This document shows, in pieces, positions 27,663 through 37,181 of a DNA stretch of 64,000 nt (its first letter is position 1; every line of letters starts with the position of its first letter). The DNA lies in NCBI GenBank assembly GCA_905233985.1, contig CAJOFA010000009.1, positions 1 to 64,000 on the forward strand, read 5' to 3'. The position numbers and the translations under genes are program-made. Under the pieces are notes generated by a model. That model searched no databases and was not told the DNA's origin. It worked only from the letters and a program-made list of their open reading frames with translations. Source of the DNA: an uncultured Prevotella sp. GTDB lineage: Bacteria; Bacteroidota; Bacteroidia; Bacteroidales; Bacteroidaceae.

Positions 27663-29276
27663 ATGAAACGTTATATCAAAAACATATTCCCCGCAGCAGC
27701 CATGCTGCTTGCAGTGGGCATGACATCATGCACCGGCGATTTGGATGTAACGCCTATCGACCCGAATCTCGTGCTGCTGGACAATAGCACCGTTGACAAC
27801 TTGTTCAACAAGTGCTATGGCAACTTAGGACTCGCTGGTAACAGCGGTGCTGACGGCGATTGCGACATCGCAGGTCTGGATGGTGGTACGACGGGACTCG
27901 TCCGCCAGATGTGGAACACCAACGAGCTGACCACCGATGAGGCTATCTGCCGTTGGGGTGATGAGGGTATTTCTTCCTTCTGCTTCAACTCTTACGACGC
28001 CAGCCACCCAATGGCACGCGGTTACTACTATCGTCTGTATAACGGTATCACGCTCTGCAACCACTATCTCGACGTGGCTAGCGACTTTGATGCCCAGAAG
28101 ACCGCAGAGGTTCGTTTCCTCCGTGCCCTTCAATATTATCTGGCTATGGACGCTTTCGGAAACATTCCTTTCCTGACGACCGTTTCTTCCGAAAAGGCTC
28201 CTCAGGCATCCCGCCAGGAGATCTTCACTTTCATTGAGAAAGAGCTGAATGAGATTGAGCCGCTGTTGGCTGATGCTAAGGCCAAGAACTCCAGCGATGC
28301 CATGTACGGTCGAGCTGACAAGGCTGCTGCCTGGTTCCTGCTCATGCGTCTTTATCTGAACGCTGAGGTCTATACAGGTACTGCACAGTGGGCCAAGGCT
28401 GCTGAGTATGCTCAGAAGATTATCAACTCTCCTTACAAGTTGAACACTGCATCAGTCGCTCCCTGGAGTGCCTATCAGATGCTCTTCCTGGGTGACAATG
28501 GCGAGAGTGCTGCTTCTAATGAGTGCATCTTCCCCGTATTAGGTGATGGTGCCACGACCACCAGCTACGGTTCTTTCTTCTTCCTGATGGCCAGCTGCTT
28601 CTCGGGCGACATGTATGTTGACCCCACACAGCCCAATACGCTACCCAGCTCTAATGGCGCCTGGAATGGTAATCATGCACGTCCCGACCTCGTCAAGAAG
28701 TTCTTCCCCAACAATGATGCACCCAACGCGGAATCTTACAACATGACAACGGCAGCCGGTGATGACCGTGCTCTGCTCTGGGGTAAGGATCGTGATTTGA
28801 ATTGCACCACTGAGGAATTCACTGAAGGTTTCTCTGTTGCTAAGTTCGCTAACTTCCACAGTGACAAGAGCGCTATGCACAACAGCCAGTTCTCTGACGG
28901 CGACTTCTTCATGTTCCGTGTAGCAGAGGCTTATCTGACCTATGCAGAGGCAACTGCACGCCAGGCTGGCGGTGCGGCTACTGCTGAAGGCGTCAAGGCT
29001 ATTAACGCACTGCGTGCCCGTGCCCATGCAACCGAGAAGGGTGGTTATTCTATGGATGACATTCTCGATGAGTGGAGCCGTGAGTTCTACTTCGAGGGCC
29101 GTCGCCGTGTTGACCTCATCCGTCATGGAAAGTTTGGCGGCAACACCGGTTACAACTGGACATGGAAGGGTGGCGTCTATGGCGGCCGTAACTTCGAGGC
29201 TTACCGCAATGTCTTTGCCATTCCTACGACAGACCTGACTGCTAACGAGAACCTGAAGCAGAATGAAGGGTACTAA
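27663..29276 (+). CDS. susD: SusD/RagB starch-binding lipoprotein
   Basis: A 537-residue surface lipoprotein that closes the SusC channel and binds the glycan. The lipobox is MTSC (about 20-23), and helical TPR-like repeats form the scaffold. The C-terminal RagB/SusD motif includes FRVAEAYLTYAEATARQAGG, INALRARA and WSREFYFEGRRRVDLIRHGKF. It starts 21 bp after susC. Aromatic residues for starch binding cannot be assigned by eye, so specificity comes from context. Confidence 0.95.
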   Translation: MKRYIKNIFPAAAMLLAVGMTSCTGDLDVTPIDPNLVLLDNSTVDNLFNKCYGNLGLAGNSGADGDCDIAGLDGGTTGLVRQMWNTNELTTDEAICRWGDEGISSFCFNSYDASHPMARGYYYRLYNGITLCNHYLDVASDFDAQKTAEVRFLRALQYYLAMDAFGNIPFLTTVSSEKAPQASRQEIFTFIEKELNEIEPLLADAKAKNSSDAMYGRADKAAAWFLLMRLYLNAEVYTGTAQWAKAAEYAQKIINSPYKLNTASVAPWSAYQMLFLGDNGESAASNECIFPVLGDGATTTSYGSFFFLMASCFSGDMYVDPTQPNTLPSSNGAWNGNHARPDLVKKFFPNNDAPNAESYNMTTAAGDDRALLWGKDRDLNCTTEEFTEGFSVAKFANFHSDKSAMHNSQFSDGDFFMFRVAEAYLTYAEATARQAGGAATAEGVKAINALRARAHATEKGGYSMDDILDEWSREFYFEGRRRVDLIRHGKFGGNTGYNWTWKGGVYGGRNFEAYRNVFAIPTTDLTANENLKQNEGY

Positions 29277-29278
29277 GG

Positions 29279-29314
29279 AGATTTAAGATGAAAGATTAAA
29301 CATTAAAGATTAAT
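29279..29314 (+). repeat. 7-bp period repeat (GATTAAA family) between susD and susE
   Basis: Units GATTTAA, GATGAAA, GATTAAA, CATTAAA, GATTAAT fill the gap between the susD stop and the susE ATG. Confidence 0.7.
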
Positions 29315-29317
29315 CGT

Positions 29318-30502
29318 ATGAAAAAGATATTAAAGTCAACCTTGCTGCTGCTGTGCGGTGTATGCTTCCTGACGGCATGTAGCGATGACAACGATTCGAA
29401 CCCGACGGTGCTGAATCCGTCCACGTTCACCCTGAACACGCCAGCCTATGCTGCGGCCAATGTTGATTTGGCCTCAGGCGGCGAGATGCCTTTCACCTGG
29501 TCGCAACCCGACTATGGCTTCCCTGCTCCCGTGAACTATCAGTTGCAGGCTTCTCTTGACGGTAACTTCACCCACTCTTTGGCTGAGGCCGAAGCTGACG
29601 AGACCGGTGCAACGAAAGCTGACTATGCAACGCTCGATGCCGTCTTCAAGGAGGCAAAGGGTACTTTGAATCTCACCGACCTGGCTAAGGTCTTGCAGCA
29701 GATTGCCGGTTGGGCAGAGGATGCCGTTCCCGCAACACAGCCCGTCTATGTGCGTGCCACTGCTGCGGCTCCCGGTACCAGCACCATCTTCTCGAACGTG
29801 GTGAAGATTCAGACTGTTCCCACGTATGTTGAACTGTCTGACGCTCCCATCGAGCTCTGGTGGCTCATTGGTTCCGACATTGCTGACGGCTCTTGGGGCT
29901 CTGACCTGGGTAAGAGCATCATCCCGATGCAGCCCATTGAGGGTGAGACTTACGACAAGAAGACTGGTCAGGGTAAGACACAGTGGGTTGGTTACCTTGC
30001 CGGCGGTGGCTTCAAGCTGAAGCAGTATCCCGACTCTTGGGACTTCCAGTGGGGTCAGGGCGACGCCTTCGGTCAGTTCGTTAAGAACGATGGCGGTTCG
30101 CGCGATATTACCGTTCCTTCCGCTGGTTACTACACCGTGGTGCTGAACACCGCTACGGATGAGTTGGAGATTACACCTTGTGTTGACGTGCCTGCAGCCT
30201 TCTCTGGCATGGCTATCTCAGGTTCGTTCAATGATTGGGGCGACACTCCGATGAACGCTTGCAGCGCTTCTGCCGATAACCACGACTGGTATGTGGTGCA
30301 GCACCTTGACGAGGGAGCCGAGATTAAGATTAAGCAGGCTGACTCTTGGGACTACAATAGGGGTGGTACGTTCGTTACACAGCCCGACGGCATGTATGCC
30401 TTCGGTGTCGGTAACGGTGACAACCTCAAGATTACGGAGTCCGCTGACTACCTGATTATCTTCAACGACATCACGGGCTTCATCCGCTTTATCAAACAGT
30501 AA
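29318..30502 (+). CDS. susE: SusE-like starch-binding lipoprotein
   Basis: A 394-residue surface lipoprotein (lipobox LTAC, about 18-21, then SDDNDSN). The N-terminal SusE domain begins STFTLNTPAYAAANVDLASG, and two beta-sandwich starch-binding modules follow (APIELWWLIGSDIADGSWGS from about 180 and FSGMAISGSFNDWGDTPMNA from about 290). It should hold starch at the cell surface near SusCD and is not needed for transport itself. It is 41 bp downstream of susD, in the same operon. Assignment as SusE rather than SusF is by position and domain number. Confidence 0.87.
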   Translation: MKKILKSTLLLLCGVCFLTACSDDNDSNPTVLNPSTFTLNTPAYAAANVDLASGGEMPFTWSQPDYGFPAPVNYQLQASLDGNFTHSLAEAEADETGATKADYATLDAVFKEAKGTLNLTDLAKVLQQIAGWAEDAVPATQPVYVRATAAAPGTSTIFSNVVKIQTVPTYVELSDAPIELWWLIGSDIADGSWGSDLGKSIIPMQPIEGETYDKKTGQGKTQWVGYLAGGGFKLKQYPDSWDFQWGQGDAFGQFVKNDGGSRDITVPSAGYYTVVLNTATDELEITPCVDVPAAFSGMAISGSFNDWGDTPMNACSASADNHDWYVVQHLDEGAEIKIKQADSWDYNRGGTFVTQPDGMYAFGVGNGDNLKITESADYLIIFNDITGFIRFIKQ

Positions 30503-30525
30503 TTAACGCTAAAAAGAATACTATT

Positions 30526-31935
30526 ATGATGAAGAAAATATTATTCGGACTGACATTGGTTGCAGCTCTGGCATCATGCACAGAGGACTATACCGATTGG
30601 GCACAGCCACAGCACAACGACCCTGACTCTACAGCGGCTCAGACCGTAGAGGTCAGCGTTGGTGCTGCTCCCGACGTGGACTATGCCACACTGACGGCTG
30701 ACAGCGTTCAGCTGTTTGTTCCCACCGTTGCCGCCAGCGATGCCACGGCCACTACTACTTATAAGGTAATGCTTTGGAATGACGATGGAAATACCTACGC
30801 AGAAATGACTGCTGACGCCCAAGGTCGTGTTAAGGCAGATGAACTGAAAACTGCTGTTGAGATCTTGTTCGGCAAGAAGCCTGTCAAACATGCCATTGCT
30901 ATGGATATCACGTCCTATACTGTTGTTGACGGCCAGACGATAGCTAATGTTGCCAAGTCAACCATTGGTATCACGCTCTCCGCTCCGTTTATCGACAGTG
31001 GCTACTGGCTCACTGGTGACATGGCCGGATGGAACAAGGAAGGTGCACTTGCCTTCAATCACTTAGGTGATGGCGATGTCTATGACTATCCCGAGTTCCA
31101 AATTGTCTTCTCTACCTCAGCTGACAACCAGTATTGGAAGATTATCCCGCAGGGTAATTATGACAATGACTTCTGGGCAGGCGGTGAGACTGGTGTACTG
31201 GGTGTTGCTGTCGATGGTGACACTAAAATGGAGGGTAACCTGACTACAGACAATCCTGGTGCTGGTAAGATTGAGCAGGCTGGTATCTATCGCATGACCA
31301 TCAACATGATGGACTACACCTACAAGATTGAGAAGATGGAGTTTGCACAGTTTGTCTATTTCATCGGTGCAACTGATGGCTGGTCTGCTGCTGAGCAAAA
31401 GCTGGAGTCACCCAACTTCGACGGTGTCTATACCGGCTACGTCTATTGTGCTGACCCGAACGGCTGGGGCAATGAGTTCAAGTTCCAGCGTGTGGCTGGC
31501 TCTTGGGACAACGAGATTAACAGCGGCACCTTCACGGGCGGCATCAGCGGCGACTTTGCCGATGGTGGCGGCAACATCAAGGCCACGGCCGGCGAGGGCG
31601 TGTACTTCGTCGAGATGAACCTTGCTGCTGGCACACTGAAGGCCACCCGCATCGTTAACATGAACCTCGTGGGCGACTTCAACGGCTGGAACCAGGCCGA
31701 CGATGCCCAGCAGATGACGTGGAACGCTACGGACTTCTGCTTCGAAATTACCGGTGCCGGCGTGACAGCTAACGGATGGAAGTTCACGGCTAACAACGAC
31801 TGGGGCATCAACCTCGGCGGTGAAAGCATTGACAATCTCGTTGCCAACGGTGCCAACCTCACCGCAGTCGGTACGACCATCAAACTCTATCCGACGCGCA
31901 AGACCTCGGATAAGATCTTCTGCACGGTAGAGTAA
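30526..31935 (+). CDS. susF: SusF-like starch-binding lipoprotein
   Basis: A 469-residue surface lipoprotein (lipobox LASC, 15-18). After a fibronectin-like N-terminal domain it carries three SusF-type binding modules in a row: SGYWLTGDMAGWNKEGAL (about 164), FVYFIGATDGWSAAEQKLES (about 276) and NMNLVGDFNGWNQADDA (about 378). The repeated GW pair in each module is the usual sugar-stacking site. Last gene of the operon: a terminator follows within 50 bp and no SusG amylase follows. Confidence 0.85.
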   Translation: MMKKILFGLTLVAALASCTEDYTDWAQPQHNDPDSTAAQTVEVSVGAAPDVDYATLTADSVQLFVPTVAASDATATTTYKVMLWNDDGNTYAEMTADAQGRVKADELKTAVEILFGKKPVKHAIAMDITSYTVVDGQTIANVAKSTIGITLSAPFIDSGYWLTGDMAGWNKEGALAFNHLGDGDVYDYPEFQIVFSTSADNQYWKIIPQGNYDNDFWAGGETGVLGVAVDGDTKMEGNLTTDNPGAGKIEQAGIYRMTINMMDYTYKIEKMEFAQFVYFIGATDGWSAAEQKLESPNFDGVYTGYVYCADPNGWGNEFKFQRVAGSWDNEINSGTFTGGISGDFADGGGNIKATAGEGVYFVEMNLAAGTLKATRIVNMNLVGDFNGWNQADDAQQMTWNATDFCFEITGAGVTANGWKFTANNDWGINLGGESIDNLVANGANLTAVGTTIKLYPTRKTSDKIFCTVE

Positions 31936-31982
31936 TCTCCTGCCCTGTTCCTCCTCGAATGTGAGGGACAGAGCCATAGCAT

Positions 31983-32018
31983 AAGAGGATGCGCCAATAG
32001 GTGCATCCTCTTTTTGTA
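31983..32018 (+). terminator. terminator of susCDEF
   Basis: Stem AAGAGGATGC/GCATCCTCTT with a 10-nt loop, then TTTTT. It lies 48 bp after the susF stop, between two convergent units. Confidence 0.88.
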
Positions 32019-32045
32019 CTAACCGATAACTTTTTTGGGGGGTCC

Positions 32046-32729
32046 TTACTGGTTGTGCACGAACAGGTCGCCATAAGGACCTGTGGTGGTGGCGATGTAC
32101 GGCTTGAGGTCGATGTCACCCTCTTCGGGATTGAGGATGACGCCACGGAAGTTCATGTTATAGCGCTTGCCGCAGACAGTACAGGTGGCTATGCCGTCGC
32201 TGCCCATCGTCAGCCGATACTTGGGGTTATAGGCGCTGTTGTGCTTGCGAACGCAGTTGGGGCATTGCTGGTCGTAGGCAGTAAAACCACCGTTGGGAGA
32301 ATCGTTGAGAGACTGGAAACCTACAATGATGCCGTTGTTCATGCCCAATACGAAGTGTGCCTTCGTCTCCAGTGCCGTCTCACGCTGACGCGAAGACCCG
32401 CCATTGCTGTTCTGGAAGTTCAGATAGATATTGCTACCCTCCTGCGATTCGCTGATGAGGCAGAAGATGCCACGGGCATAGGGGTTCATGGCCTCCGCCA
32501 GCGTCTGGTCAAGATAGTAGGCATTATGGTAGAGAATGTAACACGGCTGATTGTTGTACTCGCTCTCGCCATTACAGGAGGTAAAAATGAAGAATGAAGA
32601 ATGAAGAATGAAGAATGAAAAGATAAGAACAATAGAATGAAGTATCTGCTGCCGCCACGAAGTATGACGACTCAAGGGGATTACTTTAAACGCTTTATTG
32701 ATAGTGGTAGCAAATTCTTCATTCTTCAT
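32046..32729 (-). CDS. lipoprotein with two CxxC pairs, unknown function
   Basis: A 227-residue protein of no recognised family. The hydrophobic leader ILHSIVLIFSFFILHSSFF ends in IFTSC, a lipobox, and is coded in large part by a TTCATTC repeat, so the N-terminal region is new. The rest has CPNC and CTVC about 31 residues apart (YDQQCPNC and GIATCTVCGKRYN), a zinc-ribbon or Rieske-like arrangement without the Rieske histidines. It lies 10 bp after argH and may be cotranscribed. The true start is uncertain because the 5' end is repeat sequence. Confidence 0.6.
   Translation of the reverse strand: MKNEEFATTINKAFKVIPLSRHTSWRQQILHSIVLIFSFFILHSSFFIFTSCNGESEYNNQPCYILYHNAYYLDQTLAEAMNPYARGIFCLISESQEGSNIYLNFQNSNGGSSRQRETALETKAHFVLGMNNGIIVGFQSLNDSPNGGFTAYDQQCPNCVRKHNSAYNPKYRLTMGSDGIATCTVCGKRYNMNFRGVILNPEEGDIDLKPYIATTTGPYGDLFVHNQ
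32586..32622. repeat. 7-bp period repeat (GAATGAA family), copy 1
   Basis: GAAGAATGAAGAATGAAGAA and onward. On the minus strand it reads FSFFILHSSFF, the leader of the lipoprotein gene. Further copies lie at 32715-32752 (overlapping the argH stop) and 35181-35212 (upstream of pyrE). Confidence 0.85.
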
Positions 32730-32752
32730 TCTTCATTCTTCATTCTTCATTT
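32715..32752. repeat. 7-bp period repeat (GAATGAA family), copy 2
   Basis: TTCATTC units spanning the end of argH, where they provide the last residues (LNEE) and the stop, and the start of the lipoprotein ORF. Opposite in orientation to 32586-32622, so the two could pair across about 100 nt. Confidence 0.8.
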
Positions 32753-34083
32753 AATAGTTTCTCTTCCGCTTCTTTCACGCGTTCGAAATGGAAACCGTCA
32801 AGCACGGTGCCCATCAGTGCCTCGATGCGGTCGTTGCATAGGTTGCCGATGCTGCCCTCGTGGGTGTGATAGATCTGTTTGTCGGGCGTGAACTGTCCTG
32901 CCTCAATGTCAAGGCTCACCTTCTTGTAGGCATCGCGGAAGGGCATGCCCTCCGCAGCAAGGCGGTTCACTTCTTCAACAGAGAAGATGGGGTCGTACAT
33001 GGGGTTGTCAAGGATGTCCTCGCGCACCTCCATCTTGTTGATGATATAGGCCGTCATCTGGAGACAATCTTTCAGCTCGTCGAAGGCAGGCAGGAACACC
33101 TCCTTGATAATTTGCAAGTCGCGGAAGTAGCCTGTAGGCAGGTTGTTCATGATGAGTGTTACCTGCTGCGGCAGGGCCTGTAGCTTGTTGCACTTCGCCC
33201 GTATGAGTTCGAAGACATCGGGATTCTTCTTGTGGGGCATGATGCTGCTACCCGTCGTACACTCCTTTGGCAACTTCACGAACGAGAAGTTCTGGGAGTT
33301 GAACAGACAGGCGTCGAACGCCATCTTGCTCAGCGTGCCGGCGATGGTAGCCATAGCGAAGGCAACGTTACGCTCCGTCTTGCCGCGTCCCATCTGGGCA
33401 TAGACCACGTTATAGTCCATAGTGTCAAAGCCTAGCAGGTCGGTGGTCATCTGACGGTTCAGCGGGAAACTGGAGCCGTAGCCTGCTGCCGAACCCAAGG
33501 GGTTTCGGTTGGTCATCTTATAGGCAGCCTGTAAGAACAGCATATCGTCGCACAGGCTCTCGGCATAGGCCCCGAACCACAGTCCGAAGGAACTGGGCAT
33601 GGCTACCTGCAGATGCGTGTAGCCTGGCATCAGCACGTCCTTATACTGGTTGCTCTTCTGGATGAGTTCGTCAAACAGCGTCTTCACACCGTCAGCCACC
33701 ACCATCAGCTCATGGCGTGTAAACAGCTTCAGGTCCACGAGCACCTGGTCGTTGCGTGAACGGCCCGAGTGAATCTTCTTGCCCATGTCGCCGAGGCTCC
33801 GCGTAAGCATCAGCTCCACCTGTGAGTGTACGTCCTCGATGCCTTCCTCAATGACAAACTCGCCTCGCTCTGCCGTCTGGTAGATGCGGCGCAGCTCTGC
33901 CAACAGCGCTGGCAGCTCGTCCTTGCCGATGAGTCCAATGCTTTCGAGCATGGTGATATGAGCCATAGAGCCCAGCACGTCGTACTTGGCCAGATAGAGG
34001 TCCATCTCACGGTCACGACCGACAGTGAAGCGTTCTATCTCCTTGTTAATCTCGTAGTTCTTTTCCCAAAGCTTCTGTGCCAT
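32740..34083 (-). CDS. argH: argininosuccinate lyase
   Basis: A cytoplasmic enzyme of 447 residues that splits argininosuccinate into arginine and fumarate, the last step of arginine synthesis. It shows the fumarase-superfamily signature GSSIMPHKKNPD and the HSGRSRNDQV substrate loop near 104-113, with MPGYTHLQVAMP holding the catalytic histidine. Full length except that the last few residues are coded by the GAATGAA repeat. It follows a SRPBCC gene by 14 bp. No other arginine genes are in view. Confidence 0.95.
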   Translation of the reverse strand: MAQKLWEKNYEINKEIERFTVGRDREMDLYLAKYDVLGSMAHITMLESIGLIGKDELPALLAELRRIYQTAERGEFVIEEGIEDVHSQVELMLTRSLGDMGKKIHSGRSRNDQVLVDLKLFTRHELMVVADGVKTLFDELIQKSNQYKDVLMPGYTHLQVAMPSSFGLWFGAYAESLCDDMLFLQAAYKMTNRNPLGSAAGYGSSFPLNRQMTTDLLGFDTMDYNVVYAQMGRGKTERNVAFAMATIAGTLSKMAFDACLFNSQNFSFVKLPKECTTGSSIMPHKKNPDVFELIRAKCNKLQALPQQVTLIMNNLPTGYFRDLQIIKEVFLPAFDELKDCLQMTAYIINKMEVREDILDNPMYDPIFSVEEVNRLAAEGMPFRDAYKKVSLDIEAGQFTPDKQIYHTHEGSIGNLCNDRIEALMGTVLDGFHFERVKEAEEKLLNEE

Positions 34084-34097
34084 AAGTTCGCTGTTAT

Positions 34098-34511
34098 TTA
34101 CTCATACTTGATTTGTGCCAGGGCATCGGCAATCTTCTCCAGTCCGTCTTCCAGCGGTCCGCTTACCATGCCTTTGAGCATGAAGGGGATGTCAGCCTTC
34201 AGTGTGAGTTTCATCTTGCTCGTCGTCTCCGTGACGGGCAGCACCTGAATCCACAGGTTGAAGGGAAGCGGCGACTGTGCCGTCTCGAACTTGACACACT
34301 TAGGCTCCTCACGTTCGCAGATGCGCAGCGTGATGAGTCCCACAGGGTCCACACGCACGGTGACGCTGTCGGTGTCGAACGTAAATTCTTTGACTTTATC
34401 CTCGGGCACACGGTCCTTTACCTTCTCCAGATTGTTCAGGTCGCTCAGGTTCCGATAGACGGCAGCCTGGGGATAAGGTATTTGCTTAACGCTACTCTCA
34501 AACTTTGTCAT
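34098..34511 (-). CDS. SRPBCC-family (START-like) protein
   Basis: A small cytoplasmic protein of 137 residues with the SRPBCC/polyketide-cyclase fold: FESSVKQIPYPQAAVYRNLS (N-terminal strand and helix), then strands to LPFNLWIQVLPVTETTSKM and a long C-terminal helix MVSGPLEDGLEKIADALAQI. Such proteins bind small hydrophobic ligands; no role is known here. The ATG at 34511 overlaps the pyrE stop by 4 bp, so it is translationally coupled. The start at 34541 would lie inside pyrE and is rejected. Confidence 0.8.
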   Translation of the reverse strand: MTKFESSVKQIPYPQAAVYRNLSDLNNLEKVKDRVPEDKVKEFTFDTDSVTVRVDPVGLITLRICEREEPKCVKFETAQSPLPFNLWIQVLPVTETTSKMKLTLKADIPFMLKGMVSGPLEDGLEKIADALAQIKYE

Positions 34512-35158
34512 ACTTTCCACCCTCCTGGGTTCTTTCTCCATTCTGTTAATACTTCTATTTCTTCGGGCTTGATGTAGCCAGTGGCAGCTGCCTGTTCCAG
34601 TACGGCATTGTAGTCGCTTAGCGTGATGAGCTTGACATTAGCTTCGCGGAAAGCCTCCTCCGCTACGGGGAAGCCGTAGGTGAACGACGCCACCATGCCA
34701 ACCACTTCAACACCATAAGCACGCAGGGCCGCCACAGTCTTCAGGCTGCTGCCGCCAGTACTGATGAGGTCTTCGACAACGACAACTTTGGCGCCTTGTT
34801 TCAACTCACCCTCCACCTGGTTACCCATGCCGTGGTCTTTCGGCTTCGGACGTACATAAGCATAGGGCAGTCCCAGCTCGTCGGCAACCAACGCCCCTTG
34901 TGCAATGGCTCCCGTAGCCACACCTGCCACAGCCTCAGCCTCGGGAAAGTGCTGCTGAATGGCGTGACACAGCTCCAGTTTGACAAACGACCGCACCTCA
35001 GCATGACCCAGCGTCTTGCGATTGTCGGTATAGATGGGTGACTTCCAGCCGCTGGCCCATGTGAAGGGTTCCTGTGGCTGCAGCTTGATGGCTTTGATGT
35101 CCATCAGCTTCTGTGCAAAGAGTTTCTTGATGGTATCCATATCTTTGTCTTGTGACAT
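34508..35158 (-). CDS. pyrE: orotate phosphoribosyltransferase
   Basis: A cytoplasmic pyrimidine enzyme of 216 residues that joins orotate and PRPP to give OMP. The PRPP loop is VVVVEDLISTGGSSLKTVAA, and the N-terminal substrate part has FTWASGWKSPIYTDNR with the flexible KPKDHGMGNQVEG loop. The ATG at 35158 would give a leaderless message, given the promoter box just upstream; ATG at 35140 (MDTIKKLF) is an alternative. First gene of a unit pyrE, SRPBCC, argH, lipoprotein. Confidence 0.94.
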   Translation of the reverse strand: MSQDKDMDTIKKLFAQKLMDIKAIKLQPQEPFTWASGWKSPIYTDNRKTLGHAEVRSFVKLELCHAIQQHFPEAEAVAGVATGAIAQGALVADELGLPYAYVRPKPKDHGMGNQVEGELKQGAKVVVVEDLISTGGSSLKTVAALRAYGVEVVGMVASFTYGFPVAEEAFREANVKLITLSDYNAVLEQAAATGYIKPEEIEVLTEWRKNPGGWKV

Positions 35159-35166
35159 TTAGGCTG

Positions 35167-35174
35167 CGAAGGTA
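35167..35174 (-). promoter_or_regulatory. -7 box for pyrE
   Basis: TACCTTCG on the minus strand, one mismatch to TAnnTTTG, 8 bp before the ATG at 35158. Confidence 0.45.
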
Positions 35175-35180
35175 CAATAA

Positions 35181-35212
35181 AAAATGAAGAATGAAGAATG
35201 AAGAGTGAAGAA
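35181..35212. repeat. 7-bp period repeat (GAATGAA family), copy 3
   Basis: AATGAAGAATGAAGAATGAA and variants just upstream of the pyrE promoter, where the -33 region would lie. Confidence 0.75.
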
Positions 35213-35270
35213 TTTGCTATCGTTCCCCGTTTTTTTAACTTTTAGCCCCTCGTCCGTAATATTTCATCCT

Positions 35271-37181
35271 TTATTCAATCGGCAGGGTGATGATGAAGCG
35301 ACAGCCGTCTTGATAGGAAGTATCAAGGGTAAGGTCGCCACCTAAGTTTTGTGCATGGCGCTTTGACAGCGGGAGTCCGAGGCCGAGACCTTCGGAGAGG
35401 TCATCAATCTTGGTAAAGAAATTAAAGATGAGCTCACGGTCACTCTCGGCTATGCCTTTTCCTGTATCCTGAACGACAAAACGGATGGTCTTTGGCCCGT
35501 CCGTCTTCTTTGGTCCAAGCTCAACGGCAATCATGATATTCTCGCCATCGGAGTACCTGATCGCGTTGTAGAGCAACTCACGCAGGCTTCGCATTAGGTT
35601 AAGGCGGTTGGTATAGATGCAGAAGTCATCAGACACGGAACTGTTGAACTTGATGCGGACTTCAGGATGATAGACATGGATGTCGTGGATGGCTTCGTGT
35701 GCCACGTCATTGCAGTTGACCTTCTCGTGCTTATTACTGATTTCTTCCTTGGAACGGCCGTAGTCAGAACTGTCAAAGAGCATCGCGATGAGACGGTTAA
35801 GCAGCGTCGAACTGTCTTTCATGGTTTTCGCAATGCTTTTCTTCTCATCATCAGAAAGAGGGCCGTTTAATATCTGGGCAAATCCCATGACGATATTCAG
35901 CGGCGTACGTATCTGATGGGACACGTTCTGGATGAACGCGGTCTTCTGTCGGTTGGCTACCTGAGCGAGGTGTGTGACTTGTACCAACTCTTCATTGCGA
36001 TGCTGTGCCTGCTCGGTAGAGTAACGGACACTGCCCATGTGGAAGTTGAGTGACTGCAGCATGGTGGCAAAGCTGTTCTGCAGACGTCCCACAACATCCT
36101 TACGCTGGCTTTTGGGGATGTGTACCTCCATGTTACCAGAGGCGATGGTCTGTGTTTTCTCCAATAGCTGATTGAGTGGATGAATGGCCAGCTTCACAGC
36201 CCTATGGCTGAAGAGGATGATAATAATCAGCCCGACAATGAGTAGGGGGATGATGATGTAGGTGAGCTGATGATAGCTCTTCATCACATCGCTGTCGGGA
36301 CAGACTAAGGCCAGACTCCACGTGGTGCCCAAAACAGGCTGATAGCAGACAAGACAGGGGGCACCATTGATGACGACCTGCATGTGTCCCTGATTACCCT
36401 TCATCATCTCATGTCCCAGAGTGATGAGGTCGGGTTGCTGCTGCGGGTCAACACCGCTGAAGAGAGTTTGCTTGAAAAGCTTGGTAGAGTCAGGATGAAT
36501 GAAATAACGCCCGTCGTTCTCTACCATCATAAAATATGAATGAGGGTATCGCTTCTCTTCTGCCGAGATGACCTTGGAGAGACGCAACAGCGAGAGGTCG
36601 GCAGTGATAACTGCCAGAAAACGCCCATCAGTGTCGTAAATAGGTTTGCAGTAGGATGCCACCATGCCGTCAAGCGTCAGTCCCAGTGAGTCTGCCTCAT
36701 CGTAATATACTACCCAGCAGGGCTTGCCTTGGATACGCGGCGTCTTGTACCATATCTTTTCGAAGTATTCGTATTTCTCCTCAATGACGGTAGATACGCT
36801 GTCACCATTTTTAACGCTGTAGGCAGAGAAGTATCTGCCGTATTTGGGGAAGACATCAGGTTCGGTACTGATGGAACAGCCATCGATATGGGGGTTGATT
36901 TGCACAATTCGATGGGAAAGCGCCAAGAGCGAGTCGGGTTGTGTGTACTGTGTGATGAGCCAGCTGTTGGCTTCAGTAGCAGTCTCTATAGTGGCAAGGT
37001 TACGACAAATGCGCTGCATGGTAGCTTTCAATACGCTGTTGGCACGTCCCGTTGCCTCGGAGCGAATCATCTGGCGAGACTGGGTGAAGAGCAACCCTAA
37101 GGAGATGACAAAGATAGGGACTGCCATGAGCAGGATGCCCAGACTGAGCTTGGCGGAGAATGAGCGACGAATGCTAAACAT
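35271..37181 (-). CDS. sensor histidine kinase with Cache domain
   Basis: A 636-residue inner-membrane two-component kinase. Membrane segment 1 is about 11-31, a periplasmic Cache-type sensor region runs to about 300, and segment 2 (YIIIPLLIVGLIIIILF) is followed by HAMP. The HisKA domain has the H box NVSHQIRTPLN (H422), and the ATPase has the N box ELLYNAIRYSDG, G1 DTGKGIA and G2 GLGLGLPLSK. All motifs needed for phosphorylation are present. No response regulator is in the window. The gene overlaps the upstream sensor gene by 8 bp. Confidence 0.9.
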   Translation of the reverse strand: MFSIRRSFSAKLSLGILLMAVPIFVISLGLLFTQSRQMIRSEATGRANSVLKATMQRICRNLATIETATEANSWLITQYTQPDSLLALSHRIVQINPHIDGCSISTEPDVFPKYGRYFSAYSVKNGDSVSTVIEEKYEYFEKIWYKTPRIQGKPCWVVYYDEADSLGLTLDGMVASYCKPIYDTDGRFLAVITADLSLLRLSKVISAEEKRYPHSYFMMVENDGRYFIHPDSTKLFKQTLFSGVDPQQQPDLITLGHEMMKGNQGHMQVVINGAPCLVCYQPVLGTTWSLALVCPDSDVMKSYHQLTYIIIPLLIVGLIIIILFSHRAVKLAIHPLNQLLEKTQTIASGNMEVHIPKSQRKDVVGRLQNSFATMLQSLNFHMGSVRYSTEQAQHRNEELVQVTHLAQVANRQKTAFIQNVSHQIRTPLNIVMGFAQILNGPLSDDEKKSIAKTMKDSSTLLNRLIAMLFDSSDYGRSKEEISNKHEKVNCNDVAHEAIHDIHVYHPEVRIKFNSSVSDDFCIYTNRLNLMRSLRELLYNAIRYSDGENIMIAVELGPKKTDGPKTIRFVVQDTGKGIAESDRELIFNFFTKIDDLSEGLGLGLPLSKRHAQNLGGDLTLDTSYQDGCRFIITLPIE

